Source: Crocinitomicaceae bacterium
GTDB taxonomy: Bacteria > Bacteroidota > Bacteroidia > Flavobacteriales_D > Crocinitomicaceae
Direction: 5' to 3'
DNA length: 36,039 nucleotides
Assembly (NCBI GenBank): GCA_029247685.1
Contig: JAQWKT010000070.1
Coordinates: 1-36,039 of the forward strand
The notes under the pieces were generated by a model. The model was not told the DNA's origin. It did no database searches and worked only from the letters and a program-made list of their open reading frames with translations. The stretch's first letter is position 1, and each line of letters starts with the position of its first letter. The translations under genes were made by a program, and so were the position numbers. Positions 8,845 to 16,888 of the stretch are shown piece after piece.

Positions 8845-9870
8845 CTATGTTTTTTTCTTTTTCTTAGAACCTTTACTGGATTTTTTCATGAAGGCATATT
8901 TTAAATATACCTCAACAGCTCCAATGCTTTTATTTGATTCATTGAAATTAGAAACTGTAGCATCAAAAGCAAGCCCAGCTTTAAAGCCTGAAATGTTAAA
9001 CCCAATAGTACTTACTATTGCGTCATTTACTCTATAGAAAAACCCATATTGAATACTTTTGGATTTTCGTAGTGTAGTTATCCTTGACCCTTCATCAATC
9101 AATGTTTCCGCAGTTGTTCCAATTACAAAACTGTTATTAGGTCCACTTTTATAATAAATTAATTGAGGAGAGATTCTCATATTTCGCTTTTTTGTAATTA
9201 TATCTGCCCCAGCATGAATTGTCATAAGTGGATATAATTTATTGCCAGAAAATGAAAAGTCTATTTTTTGTGCAGTAAGGTGTTTAAATGATAAACCTGC
9301 ATAATATTTAGATTTGTTTCTAATGTTTAGTTCATAAAACACTCCTGTTCCAAAGTCAAGAGTTGAGTAGGAATTTCTAAAGTTTTCGTTGTTTGTTATG
9401 CTTGGATCAAAAGAATTTCCATTCCACATGTTTTCCCAAGTTTGATTTTGAGGATCAAAACTTTGTTGAAAAAATCCAGGAGAAACTCCAATGGAAAGTT
9501 TGTTTCGAAAATCAAGTTCTAAGGTATAACTTACTGGAATTGAAATAGAGTTGGTGGTATACTTAGAGTCTCCTACTTGATCATTATATGCGTTAATCCC
9601 TATTCCAAAATTGTTGTCTCTGTCTGATTTGTCTGGAACTTTGAATTCAGCAACAAAGCCATTTGTTCTCATTGGGGCAGCATCAATAGTAAAATAACTA
9701 TACCTGAAATTGGTGAAAAAAGAAATGTCTTCCACTTCCGTTGCAACAGCCGCTGGATTTAGAAGCCCTCTAGACATAAACCAAACGCTAGAATTAGGAT
9801 CTTGTTGAGAAAATGAAATTTTTGAAATTCCACAACAAATAAGAACAAAAAATAAATATCGTAATTTCAT
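8845..9870 (-). CDS. PorP/SprF-family type IX secretion outer-membrane protein
   Basis: A 341-residue outer-membrane beta-barrel protein of the PorP/SprF family. It has a signal peptide (about 1-21, ending FSQ), the family N-terminal signature NPAAV following a Q-D-P segment, and alternating strands throughout. The barrel-like part ends near KYAFMKK, followed by a strongly basic tail of about 12 residues (Lys/Ser/Gly, ending KKKKKT). Family members assist secretion or surface attachment of proteins with type B C-terminal domains, and the gene 3 bases upstream encodes exactly such a protein. SprF of Flavobacterium johnsoniae, next to the adhesin SprB, is the model. Confidence 0.92.
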   Translation of the reverse strand: MKLRYLFFVLICCGISKISFSQQDPNSSVWFMSRGLLNPAAVATEVEDISFFTNFRYSYFTIDAAPMRTNGFVAEFKVPDKSDRDNNFGIGINAYNDQVGDSKYTTNSISIPVSYTLELDFRNKLSIGVSPGFFQQSFDPQNQTWENMWNGNSFDPSITNNENFRNSYSTLDFGTGVFYELNIRNKSKYYAGLSFKHLTAQKIDFSFSGNKLYPLMTIHAGADIITKKRNMRISPQLIYYKSGPNNSFVIGTTAETLIDEGSRITTLRKSKSIQYGFFYRVNDAIVSTIGFNISGFKAGLAFDATVSNFNESNKSIGAVEVYLKYAFMKKSSKGSKKKKKT

Positions 9871-9873
9871 GTG

Positions 9874-10725
9874 TTATCGCAATAAAGTTATTGATCCATT
9901 TTTGGAATTAGAAACCCCGTTTACAAGGCGGTAATTTAATTTGTATACAAAGGTTGCAGAGTTTTCAGGTTTTCCCTTAAAAGTACCATCCCACCCTTCA
10001 TTTGGATCTGTGGTTCGAAAAACAAGTTGACCATATCGATTAAAGATTCTAAAATCAATTTCAATTATACCATATCCAAGTGGTTTGATTTTGTCATTTT
10101 TTCCATCCCCATTAGGAGAAAACGTATTTGGAACACCAATTGCTTCGATAAAGTTAACAATGACTAATACGGTGTCTGTAGCAGTACATCCTTCTGGAGA
10201 GGTATTGGTAACGACGTAGTAAGTATTAAAAATAGGAGATGCTGTAATTGTATCACAAGCAGTATTACAAATTATATCGCTATTTGGATCCCAACTTAAT
10301 GTTCCACCCGCTGAACCCGAAGCGGTAAGTATTGCTTGTCCAAACATGTTTATGGTAGTGTCCGCAATAGCAGATCCATTTAATGAGTCTAATGCAGAAG
10401 CGGATATAGTAGGCGTTTGTCCAACGGAAATATTTTCTGTGGTTAAGTTTGTTCCCCAAGCATTTCCAACCTCTAAAGAAATAGAATAGGTGCCTGGTGT
10501 ATCAAAACAAACTGGCCCTGGATTAGCTCCATTGTAGGTTGCTGGTGTACCACCAGAAAAGGTCCAATTGTACGTGATTGGATCTTGAGTTGAATTATTT
10601 ATTAGTGTAATACAGTCACCTTCGCATATGGTAGATGACGATACCGTAAAAGTTGCAACTGGCGCATTTTGACTTAAATGCGAAAAAGACAGAAACAAAA
10701 CGATTGCAATGCTGCAAATTCTCAT
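9874..10725 (-). CDS. PKD-domain protein with type B (gliding-motility-type) T9SS C-terminal domain
   Basis: A secreted 283-residue protein: signal peptide (about 1-20), a PKD-like beta domain (about 22-105, with NWTFSGGTP and the later CFDTPGTYSISLEV), a second Ig-like region, and a C-terminal type B sorting domain (about 197-283). That domain has the hallmark NTFSPNGDGKNDKIKP, then FRIFNRYGQLVF and GWDGTFKG. Such domains (gliding motility-associated, CHU_C type) direct export through the type IX system, often with a dedicated PorP/SprF partner, here the next gene. Two pairs of cysteines could form disulfides. It is small compared with adhesins such as SprB, so it may be a minor surface protein rather than a motility adhesin. 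Confidence 0.9.
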   Translation of the reverse strand: MRICSIAIVLFLSFSHLSQNAPVATFTVSSSTICEGDCITLINNSTQDPITYNWTFSGGTPATYNGANPGPVCFDTPGTYSISLEVGNAWGTNLTTENISVGQTPTISASALDSLNGSAIADTTINMFGQAILTASGSAGGTLSWDPNSDIICNTACDTITASPIFNTYYVVTNTSPEGCTATDTVLVIVNFIEAIGVPNTFSPNGDGKNDKIKPLGYGIIEIDFRIFNRYGQLVFRTTDPNEGWDGTFKGKPENSATFVYKLNYRLVNGVSNSKNGSITLLR

Positions 10726-10798
10726 GATAAAAATTAATTTAATCCGTTTAATTTTACGAAAATAAATAAAAAAGTTTCAATATAAACCCTAAAATAAG

Positions 10799-11635
10799 TT
10801 ATTCCTTTAACAGTTCAAGTATTTGTTTGGATTCTTTAACATCATGAACTCTAAAAATAGCGGCGCCATTTAGACCAAAAAAAGTATTTAAAACAGTGGT
10901 TCCATTAAGTGCATCTTTAGGGGTAACTTGAAGTTTCTTATAGATCATTGATTTCCTGGAAACGCCAACTAATATAGGTTTCTCAACACATAATAAGGAT
11001 TCAAAATGTTTGGTGATGTTAAAGTTTTCTTTTAATGTTTTTCCAAATCCAAATCCAGGATCAACAATGATGTCATGAATTCCTTTTTCTTTTAAGGTCC
11101 TTATTTTTTTTGAAAAAAAATAAATCATTTCCATGGTAATATTCTTTTTTTCTTCTTGATTTAATTGATCGTTATAAGTTAAAATGTATGGAGTTTTATA
11201 TTCTGCGGCGACCTGAATGATCTCAGGATCTATATTAAAGGCGCTTATATCATTGATTATTCCTGCACCCGCTTCAACAGCTTTTCTAGCTACTTTTGAT
11301 CTTACTGTATCTATAGAAATAATGCATGCTGGATATTTTTCTTTTATCGCAATTATTGCTGGTATTACTCTAGATATTTCTGTTTCTACATCTGGTAATG
11401 TTGCACCTGGTCTTGTAGACGCACCTCCAACATCAATAATGTCTGCTCCATGGCGAATCATTTCATCTACTTGGTTTAAAATTTCTTTGGAAGAACGAAA
11501 TCTACTTTTTGAATAAAAAGAATCCGGTGTACAATTAATTATTCCCATTATCTTTGGGCTGGATAAATCAAACAATTTTCCATAAATATTGATGGAATGT
11601 TGTTTTCGAAATATATTGTCGTTTAAATCTAACAT
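10799..11635 (-). CDS. folP: Dihydropteroate synthase
   Basis: Condenses pterin pyrophosphate with p-aminobenzoate in folate synthesis. Numbered from the chosen start, the pterin and pABA motifs are INCTPDSF at 33-40, DVGGASTRPGA at 68-78, the DPGFGFGKT loop and GVSRKSMI; the protein ends with a conserved RVHDV. I chose the Met at 11633-11635 (278 residues) because the longer open frame to 11707 would run through the divergent DUF1599 gene and the extra residues do not look like the family. Only 13 bases separate the two divergent start codons. This neighbourhood is conserved in Bacteroidota. Confidence 0.96.
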   Translation of the reverse strand: MLDLNDNIFRKQHSINIYGKLFDLSSPKIMGIINCTPDSFYSKSRFRSSKEILNQVDEMIRHGADIIDVGGASTRPGATLPDVETEISRVIPAIIAIKEKYPACIISIDTVRSKVARKAVEAGAGIINDISAFNIDPEIIQVAAEYKTPYILTYNDQLNQEEKKNITMEMIYFFSKKIRTLKEKGIHDIIVDPGFGFGKTLKENFNITKHFESLLCVEKPILVGVSRKSMIYKKLQVTPKDALNGTTVLNTFFGLNGAAIFRVHDVKESKQILELLKE

Positions 11636-11648
11636 GGAAAAACTGTAA

Positions 11649-12182
11649 ATGGAAAATACGATTTCTGAATATACAAAAGTAATGAATGTTTGTCGAGAAA
11701 TTTTCAAAAAGAAAAATGAAGATTATGGAACATCATGGCGAATTTTAAGACCAAGCTCATTAACCGACCAAATATTTATTAAGGCACAACGGATTAGAAC
11801 GATTCAAGAAACGGGGGAAAACAAGGTCGGCGAAAGCCCCAATGATGCATTTATGGCGATTGTCAATTATTGTATCATGGCTATTATTCAGTTAAAAGAG
11901 AAAAGAGATTTTAATGCATCGTTGTCTAGTGATGAAGCAATATCGAAATACGATGCTTGTGCAAAGGAAGCTTTTGATTTAATGAAAAAGAAAAATCATG
12001 ACTATGGAGAGGCATGGGTGGATATGCGTGTCAGCTCCATAACCGATTTGATTTTAACTAAAATATTAAGAATAAAGCAAATAGAAGATAATAAAGGGAA
12101 AACAATAGCAAGCGAAGGGTCGGAAGGAAATTACTTTGACATGTTAAATTATGCTGTTTTTGCACTTATTTTATCGAAGTAA
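11649..12182 (+). CDS. DUF1599-family protein, two tandem copies of the domain
   Basis: A 177-residue soluble protein with an internal duplication. The first half contains KKKNEDYGTSWRILRPSSLTD with IKAQRIRTIQE; the second has KKKNHDYGEAWVDMRVSSITD with TKILRIKQIED. Both halves end in a hydrophobic helix that follows an (A/Y)xx(M/V)NY motif. I recognise the DUF1599 family, which I recall being grouped with nucleotide-modification-associated domains, though in Bacteroidota the chromosomal copy has no known role. The conserved acidic, Tyr and Lys residues in each repeat look like a ligand site. The start matches the beginning of the first repeat. Adjacent to folP and tpiA as in relatives. Confidence 0.88.
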   Translation: MENTISEYTKVMNVCREIFKKKNEDYGTSWRILRPSSLTDQIFIKAQRIRTIQETGENKVGESPNDAFMAIVNYCIMAIIQLKEKRDFNASLSSDEAISKYDACAKEAFDLMKKKNHDYGEAWVDMRVSSITDLILTKILRIKQIEDNKGKTIASEGSEGNYFDMLNYAVFALILSK

Positions 12183-12253
12183 AATTGTTAAGGTTCTGTT
12201 AACGATTATCAAATTATACCAATCAATTTATATTTTTAAACAAAAACTAGTTT

Positions 12254-13282
12254 ATGCAAAATTTCAAAAAATATATTCCTATTGTTTTAAGAGTTTCTGT
12301 TGCCTTTTTGTTTTTGTTTTCTGCTTATGCAAAAATACACCCCTCTCCAACAGTTAAAGCAGCGATATCTAATTTTGAATTAACCTACTTATGCTCTCTT
12401 ATGGATATGGCTTATGCTCAAATAATATCCAGAGCGTTGATTGCTGCAGAAATTGCTTTAGGTATAGCAATTTTGTTTCCTTTTTATTTAAAAAGATTTG
12501 TTATACCAGTTTCTGTATTTCTTTTATTCATTTTTTCTATTCATTTATCATATGTGGTTTTTTCAAATGGAAATTCGGGTAATTGTGGATGTTTTGGAGA
12601 ATTGATAAGCATGACACCTTTACAAGCCATTATTAAAAATGTTCTTGCAATTGTTGCATTGATTTACTTATATTACATTACCCCTAAAGACAACATTGTA
12701 AAATCACATAAATATATATTAGCTTTATTTTACATAGTTCCAGTTGTAATAATGTTCCTTTTATTTCCATTTGATATTGGTGATGCATCTCCATGTGATA
12801 ACTCTTCTATAAAAGAGATTAAAGTGACAGACTTTGTTAAAGGTCCACCCCAAAAAAACTCAAAATTTTCTGAGTATATCGGGAAGGTTGAATTTGAAAC
12901 AGGTGGAAAAAAAATTAACATAGATGAAGGAAGAAAAATATTATGTTTTTATAATCCGGAATGTGATCATTGTAAGGATGCGGCAAAAGCTATTTATAAG
13001 ATGGAAAAATCAACAAAAAATTTTCCAGAAGTTTTTATCATTTTTCAAGAAGAAGGAGCAGATAAAATACCAGATTTCTTTACTTCTGTTGGAAAATCAT
13101 ATAAATATAAAATAATGAATGCTTTTGATCAGCCATTTGATTTTTATAAAGTTTTTCCCTCTCAATATTCAACACCAGGAGTTGTTTTTCTTTGGAATGG
13201 AAATGTTATTCGTTTTATGGATGGAATAGATAAAAATAAATTCACTCCTGAAAAATTAGAAAAAGCTCTCAAAAAAAAGTAA
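12254..13282 (+). CDS. BT_3928-type membrane protein: MauE/DoxX-like domain plus thioredoxin-like domain
   Basis: A 342-residue membrane protein. Residues about 8-172 form a MauE/DoxX-like bundle of four to five helices with a Cys-x-Cys pair (GNCGCFGE, Cys111/Cys113) in a loop after the third helix. Residues about 225-335 resemble a thioredoxin fold: strand KILCFYNPECDHC with Cys237-Cys240 at the start of a helix, and a later FPSQYSTPGVVFLWNG with the cis-Pro-like TPG step. This suggests a periplasmic dithiol/disulfide exchange role in which the membrane cysteines relay electrons, by analogy with MauE and VKOR-type fusions; that part is inference. tpiA follows after 30 bases. Confidence 0.85.
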   Translation: MQNFKKYIPIVLRVSVAFLFLFSAYAKIHPSPTVKAAISNFELTYLCSLMDMAYAQIISRALIAAEIALGIAILFPFYLKRFVIPVSVFLLFIFSIHLSYVVFSNGNSGNCGCFGELISMTPLQAIIKNVLAIVALIYLYYITPKDNIVKSHKYILALFYIVPVVIMFLLFPFDIGDASPCDNSSIKEIKVTDFVKGPPQKNSKFSEYIGKVEFETGGKKINIDEGRKILCFYNPECDHCKDAAKAIYKMEKSTKNFPEVFIIFQEEGADKIPDFFTSVGKSYKYKIMNAFDQPFDFYKVFPSQYSTPGVVFLWNGNVIRFMDGIDKNKFTPEKLEKALKKK

Positions 13283-13312
13283 TATTTTCGCAACTTATTT
13301 TAACTAAATTTT

Positions 13313-14059
13313 ATGAGAAAGAAAGTTCTTGCTGGAAACTGGAAAATGAATTTAAACTCTAAACAGTCTTTAGCGCTTTATGCAGATATATCTGCTGCTC
13401 TTTCGTCAAATAAAGAATTTGATTTTATCGTTTTTCCTCCATTTTTACACCTTAAAGAATTGATTGATTCAAGAGGTTTTATTGAAATTGGTGCTCAAAA
13501 CTTTCATCCAGAATTAAATGGAGCTTTTACTGGAGAAGTTTCGGTTTCTCAAATAAAAGACATTGGGATTCAATATGCCCTTATAGGCCATAGCGAGAGA
13601 AGAACCTTGTTTAAGGAGTCCAATTCTTTTTTAAAGCAGAAAGTGGATGCAGCAATTCAACATCAAATTCGAGTTGTTTTTTGTTGTGGAGAACCTTTGG
13701 AAGTTAGAGAAAATCAAGACCCTGTAATGTATGTAACCAATCAACTTAAAGAAAGCCTTTTTCATCTCAATTCCGAACAATTAAAAACTTGCATGATTGC
13801 TTATGAACCGATATGGGCAATTGGTACGGGTAAAGTGGCAACTGAGGAACAGATATCTCAAATGCATACCGCGATAAGAAATGAACTTAAAAGCAAATAT
13901 GGTCAACAAATAGCAAATGAAATCTCTATTCTATATGGAGGAAGTTGTAAGCCATCCAATGCAAAAGCTGTTTTTTCATGCGAAAATGTAGATGGTGGAT
14001 TGATCGGTGGAGCATCCTTGGAACCTACTTCATTTGTGGAATTATCGGAGTGTTTTTAA
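13313..14059 (+). CDS. tpiA: Triose-phosphate isomerase
   Basis: Interconverts dihydroxyacetone phosphate and glyceraldehyde 3-phosphate. The 248-residue TIM barrel shows Asn9/Lys11 (AGNWKMN), catalytic His93 (IGHSERR), catalytic Glu165 (AYEPIWAIGTGK, before flexible loop 6), and phosphate-binding YGGS and DGGLIGGASL. After YGGS the usual Val is Cys (YGGSCKP), a mild variation. Length is standard. One base separates its stop from the prmA ATG, so both are likely on one transcript. Confidence 0.98.
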   Translation: MRKKVLAGNWKMNLNSKQSLALYADISAALSSNKEFDFIVFPPFLHLKELIDSRGFIEIGAQNFHPELNGAFTGEVSVSQIKDIGIQYALIGHSERRTLFKESNSFLKQKVDAAIQHQIRVVFCCGEPLEVRENQDPVMYVTNQLKESLFHLNSEQLKTCMIAYEPIWAIGTGKVATEEQISQMHTAIRNELKSKYGQQIANEISILYGGSCKPSNAKAVFSCENVDGGLIGGASLEPTSFVELSECF

Positions 14060-14060
14060 A

Positions 14061-14900
14061 ATGGATTATCTCGAACTAGAACTTAAATTAAGTCCCTTAA
14101 AACCTTGGTCTGAAATAGCAATTGCAAACCTTGCCGAACTTGGCTTCGAAAGTTTCGTGGAAAATTCAGATGGCATAATGGCATATATTTCGAATGAACT
14201 ATTTGATGAAAAGAGGGTTGATCATCTTTTAAACGAGATAATGGATGAAGAGGTTGACTACAAAGTTAGTTCTCGGGTTATCCCACATCAGAATTGGAAT
14301 AAAACTTGGGAATCGGAATTTGAGCCAGTTCATGTTGGAAATAAGCTCTCTATTTTGGCTCCTTTTCATGATAAAAGCGTTGCCAATGAAATTCAAATTG
14401 AAATAATGCCTAAAATGTCCTTTGGAACGGGGCATCACCAAACCACCCAATTAATGTGTGAATGGATGTTTGATCTTGACTTTAAGGAAAAGAGCGTTTT
14501 AGACATGGGGGCTGGAACTGGTGTTTTGGCAATTTTGGCTGAAAAATTTGGCGCCAAAAATATATTGGCTGTTGATATTGAAGATTGGTCTGCTGAAAAT
14601 ATTGTTGAAAATTGCAAAAGAAATAATTGCTTAAATATTGAATCACGATGTGGAGACATTGATTGTATTCATGAAGATGAGTTTGATGTGATTTTAGCAA
14701 ATATCAATAGAAATATTTTAGTGGAACAATTGCCATATTATTCTAATAAAATAATAAAAGGCGGATTTTTGATGCTTAGTGGCTTTCTAGAAAGCGATTT
14801 GGATATGCTCATTACTATAGCTTCCAAAAATGGATTTACTTTTCTTGATAAAAAAAATAAAGACGTTTGGTATTCCTTGAAGTTTATAAAGTCTAGATAA
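14061..14900 (+). CDS. prmA: Ribosomal protein L11 methyltransferase
   Basis: Trimethylates ribosomal protein L11 using SAM. The 279-residue protein has the substrate-recognition N-terminal domain (about 1-60), a linker with WNKTWESEFEPV, then the methyltransferase: MSFGTGHHQTTQLM at 119-132, motif I LDMGAGTGVLAI at 147-158, acidic motif II VDIED at 171-175, and ILANINRNIL, the PrmA version of the NPPY-like motif IV. I chose the ATG at 14061 because the longer frame from 14007 lies within tpiA and adds unrelated residues. It ends 3 bases from the convergent peroxidase gene. Confidence 0.95.
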   Translation: MDYLELELKLSPLKPWSEIAIANLAELGFESFVENSDGIMAYISNELFDEKRVDHLLNEIMDEEVDYKVSSRVIPHQNWNKTWESEFEPVHVGNKLSILAPFHDKSVANEIQIEIMPKMSFGTGHHQTTQLMCEWMFDLDFKEKSVLDMGAGTGVLAILAEKFGAKNILAVDIEDWSAENIVENCKRNNCLNIESRCGDIDCIHEDEFDVILANINRNILVEQLPYYSNKIIKGGFLMLSGFLESDLDMLITIASKNGFTFLDKKNKDVWYSLKFIKSR

Positions 14901-14903
14901 GAG

Positions 14904-15896
14904 TTATTCTATCAAACGCTCTAAATAGGTAGTATCGCTTAGGCATTTTAAAAATGCGATGAGTTGTTGTTTTTCTTTTGAATTAATTTCAAATGGCTTT
15001 ATAATTGAGTCTTGATTTTTGTGCTGCATGCCACCATTTTCGTAATGTGAAATTACGTCTTCAAGCTTTGAGATGCTTCCATCATGCATATATGGATACG
15101 TAAGTTCAATATTTCTTAAAGAAGGGATTTTAAACATTCCAATATCCGAGGAGTCATTAAAAATTCTAAATCGACCTTTATCTTCTCCATAATCTTTATA
15201 CAATCCGTTATTAGCAGCTTTATGGGTGGTAAAGTATGGGGCGGGATGACAAGAAATGCAATATAGTTTGTTAGAAAACAATTTCCACCCTTTCACTTCT
15301 TGTTTATTTAAAGCGTTTTTGTCTCCTTTTTGATACTTGTCAAAAGCCGAATTCAAAGAAATTAACGTACGTTCAAATGCAGAAATACTTCGGGTTAAAA
15401 CCCACGCATCAAATTCCCGATTAAAAACCTCTTTTGCCATTTGTTGATATTCTGGAATTGCTTTTAACTTAGGAATGAGTTCTTTCATGTTCATGTTCAT
15501 TTCCGAATGTTCTTGAATCGGAACAATTACTTGCATTTCTAGTGTTGGGATATGCGCATCAAACATAACCGTTTCAAGAAAGGCAGAATTTAGAATAGAT
15601 GGAGAGTTTCGTTGAGTGGTTTGTTGATTAACGCCTTGACTTTTTTTACGCCTATCGGTAAATGCAAAATTTGGATTATGGCAATTGGCACAAGATACGG
15701 TATTATCAGATGAAAGTCTTTTGTCAAAAAAAAGCATTCTGCCAAGCTCTACTTTTGTTTTTGAAATAGGGTTGTCTTTAGGAAACGGTATTTTAATGGG
15801 AGAGTTGATTACAGAAGCCTCTTTGCATTTATATAGCAAAGATCCTGATAACAAGAATAAAATAAAAAAGAGAAAATTAACCGATTTGATAATCAA
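14904..15896 (-). CDS. Diheme cytochrome c peroxidase-family protein, MbnH-like partner of MbnP
   Basis: A 330-residue exported diheme protein of the CcpA/MauG/MbnH superfamily. An N-terminal hydrophobic signal (about 8-24) ends in YKCK; the Cys could be lipidated but the lipobox is poor. Two c-heme motifs are clear: CANCH (Cys69, Cys72, His73) and CISCH (Cys213, Cys216, His217). Family features include FDKRLSSDNTVSC before the first heme, and IPSLRN and YMHDGS at about 257-274. Its start overlaps the end of the MbnP-like gene by 4 bases. In characterised methanotroph pairs MbnH oxidises a tryptophan of MbnP to kynurenine. Whether this one does so, or is a plain peroxidase, cannot be told from sequence. 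Confidence 0.92.
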   Translation of the reverse strand: MIIKSVNFLFFILFLLSGSLLYKCKEASVINSPIKIPFPKDNPISKTKVELGRMLFFDKRLSSDNTVSCANCHNPNFAFTDRRKKSQGVNQQTTQRNSPSILNSAFLETVMFDAHIPTLEMQVIVPIQEHSEMNMNMKELIPKLKAIPEYQQMAKEVFNREFDAWVLTRSISAFERTLISLNSAFDKYQKGDKNALNKQEVKGWKLFSNKLYCISCHPAPYFTTHKAANNGLYKDYGEDKGRFRIFNDSSDIGMFKIPSLRNIELTYPYMHDGSISKLEDVISHYENGGMQHKNQDSIIKPFEINSKEKQQLIAFLKCLSDTTYLERLIE

Positions 15897-16888
15897 GGGA
15901 TATAAATATTCAAAGTTTTGATTAGATCCCCATTTTGGTTAAGTAGTTGACAAAGGTATTTTCCACTTTTTTTATTCCTTAAAATAATAGAACCATTTTT
16001 ATTTATTTTTTTTATGGATTCACAAATTTTCCCATCCATAGAAAGCACAATTAATTCATAGGCACTTGTTACGTCTTTCCAATTTATATGAGTTTCATTT
16101 TCATGAAAATTAGAAAAGAATTTTCCGAAATTGCTCAAAAAATCATTTTGTGCATTGATGGGTTGCGTAAAAACGGGTTCCGTTAATACATTATCAAGAA
16201 CAAATTGGTTGTCGCCGCTTTCTCCATGTAAAAAACCAACAGAATTAAGAGAAATGTTTTTAAGCCACTGTTCAATGTTGCAATTAAGATAGATGTCAAT
16301 TTTAGATCCACTTGTATTGGTTTGAATAATTGGCATTTGAAGAACGGTTTGTTGGTTTTGATTTCCAAGATTATGAAGTTGAAAACCAGCGTCTGCAGAT
16401 CCATTATTGTCTGAATCAACCATTCCACCAACAATCATGTGCATGTATCCAGTTGACCAACCCCAATACATGGATGGGCTTTGAAAACTTAGTGGATGAG
16501 TAGATGCATAAGAAGAGATGTCTTGAGAATTTGAACCGGATATGGTGTTGTATCTTGAAGGAACACCTACAGTAAAAGTGAGTTGATTTATGGTGTTTAT
16601 ATTGGAAAATGAACCTAGATGAATGCTGTAATTATCTGGCTCGATCAAATAAATATGGTTGCTGTCAAGATTTCCGGAAGTATTTCCTCCATCGTGAGAA
16701 AGCAATACGTCAGAAATATAATAATCAAAATGATCAAGATTGAAAACCTTTCCATCTAAGCCGGTATAATCGGTGTTTAATGTAAATAAAGTATTGTTGA
16801 CAAAAGGGTTGAAGTGGAGGTAAATGTCTTTTTGCGAATGCACGCAAAAAGAAAGTAGCAAAGAAGTAAGAATAATTGTTTTTAGCAT
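15893..16888 (-). CDS. MbnP-like copper-binding protein with T9SS sorting domain
   Basis: A secreted 331-residue protein. After a signal peptide (about 1-18, ending VHS) comes an MbnP-type beta-sandwich: LHFNPFVNN near 24-32, FDYYISDVLL at 54-63, THPLSFQSPSMYWGWSTGYM at 130-149 with Trp142 and Trp144 in the conserved region where MbnP/CorA relatives carry the oxidised Trp, and DAGFQLHNLG at 166-175. Several His (25, 131, 150, 172) could bind copper. Residues about 255-331 add a type-A-like type IX sorting domain (YELIVLSMDGKICESI, then SGKYLCQLLNQNG and a final short strand), implying surface display or release. It is cotranscribed with the diheme peroxidase, and its ATG overlaps the methyltransferase stop by 1 base. 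Confidence 0.85.
   Translation of the reverse strand: MLKTIILTSLLLSFCVHSQKDIYLHFNPFVNNTLFTLNTDYTGLDGKVFNLDHFDYYISDVLLSHDGGNTSGNLDSNHIYLIEPDNYSIHLGSFSNINTINQLTFTVGVPSRYNTISGSNSQDISSYASTHPLSFQSPSMYWGWSTGYMHMIVGGMVDSDNNGSADAGFQLHNLGNQNQQTVLQMPIIQTNTSGSKIDIYLNCNIEQWLKNISLNSVGFLHGESGDNQFVLDNVLTEPVFTQPINAQNDFLSNFGKFFSNFHENETHINWKDVTSAYELIVLSMDGKICESIKKINKNGSIILRNKKSGKYLCQLLNQNGDLIKTLNIYIP

Noticed and set aside
11636-11707. Longer N-terminus for folP
   Set aside because: It would read through the start of DUF1599 and the added residues do not resemble the family.
13283-13312. TATTTTCG before tpiA as a promoter
   Set aside because: One mismatch to the consensus and no -33 element; common by chance in AT-rich DNA.
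14007-14060. Longer N-terminus for prmA
   Set aside because: These bases encode the end of tpiA; the ATG at 14061 matches the family start.
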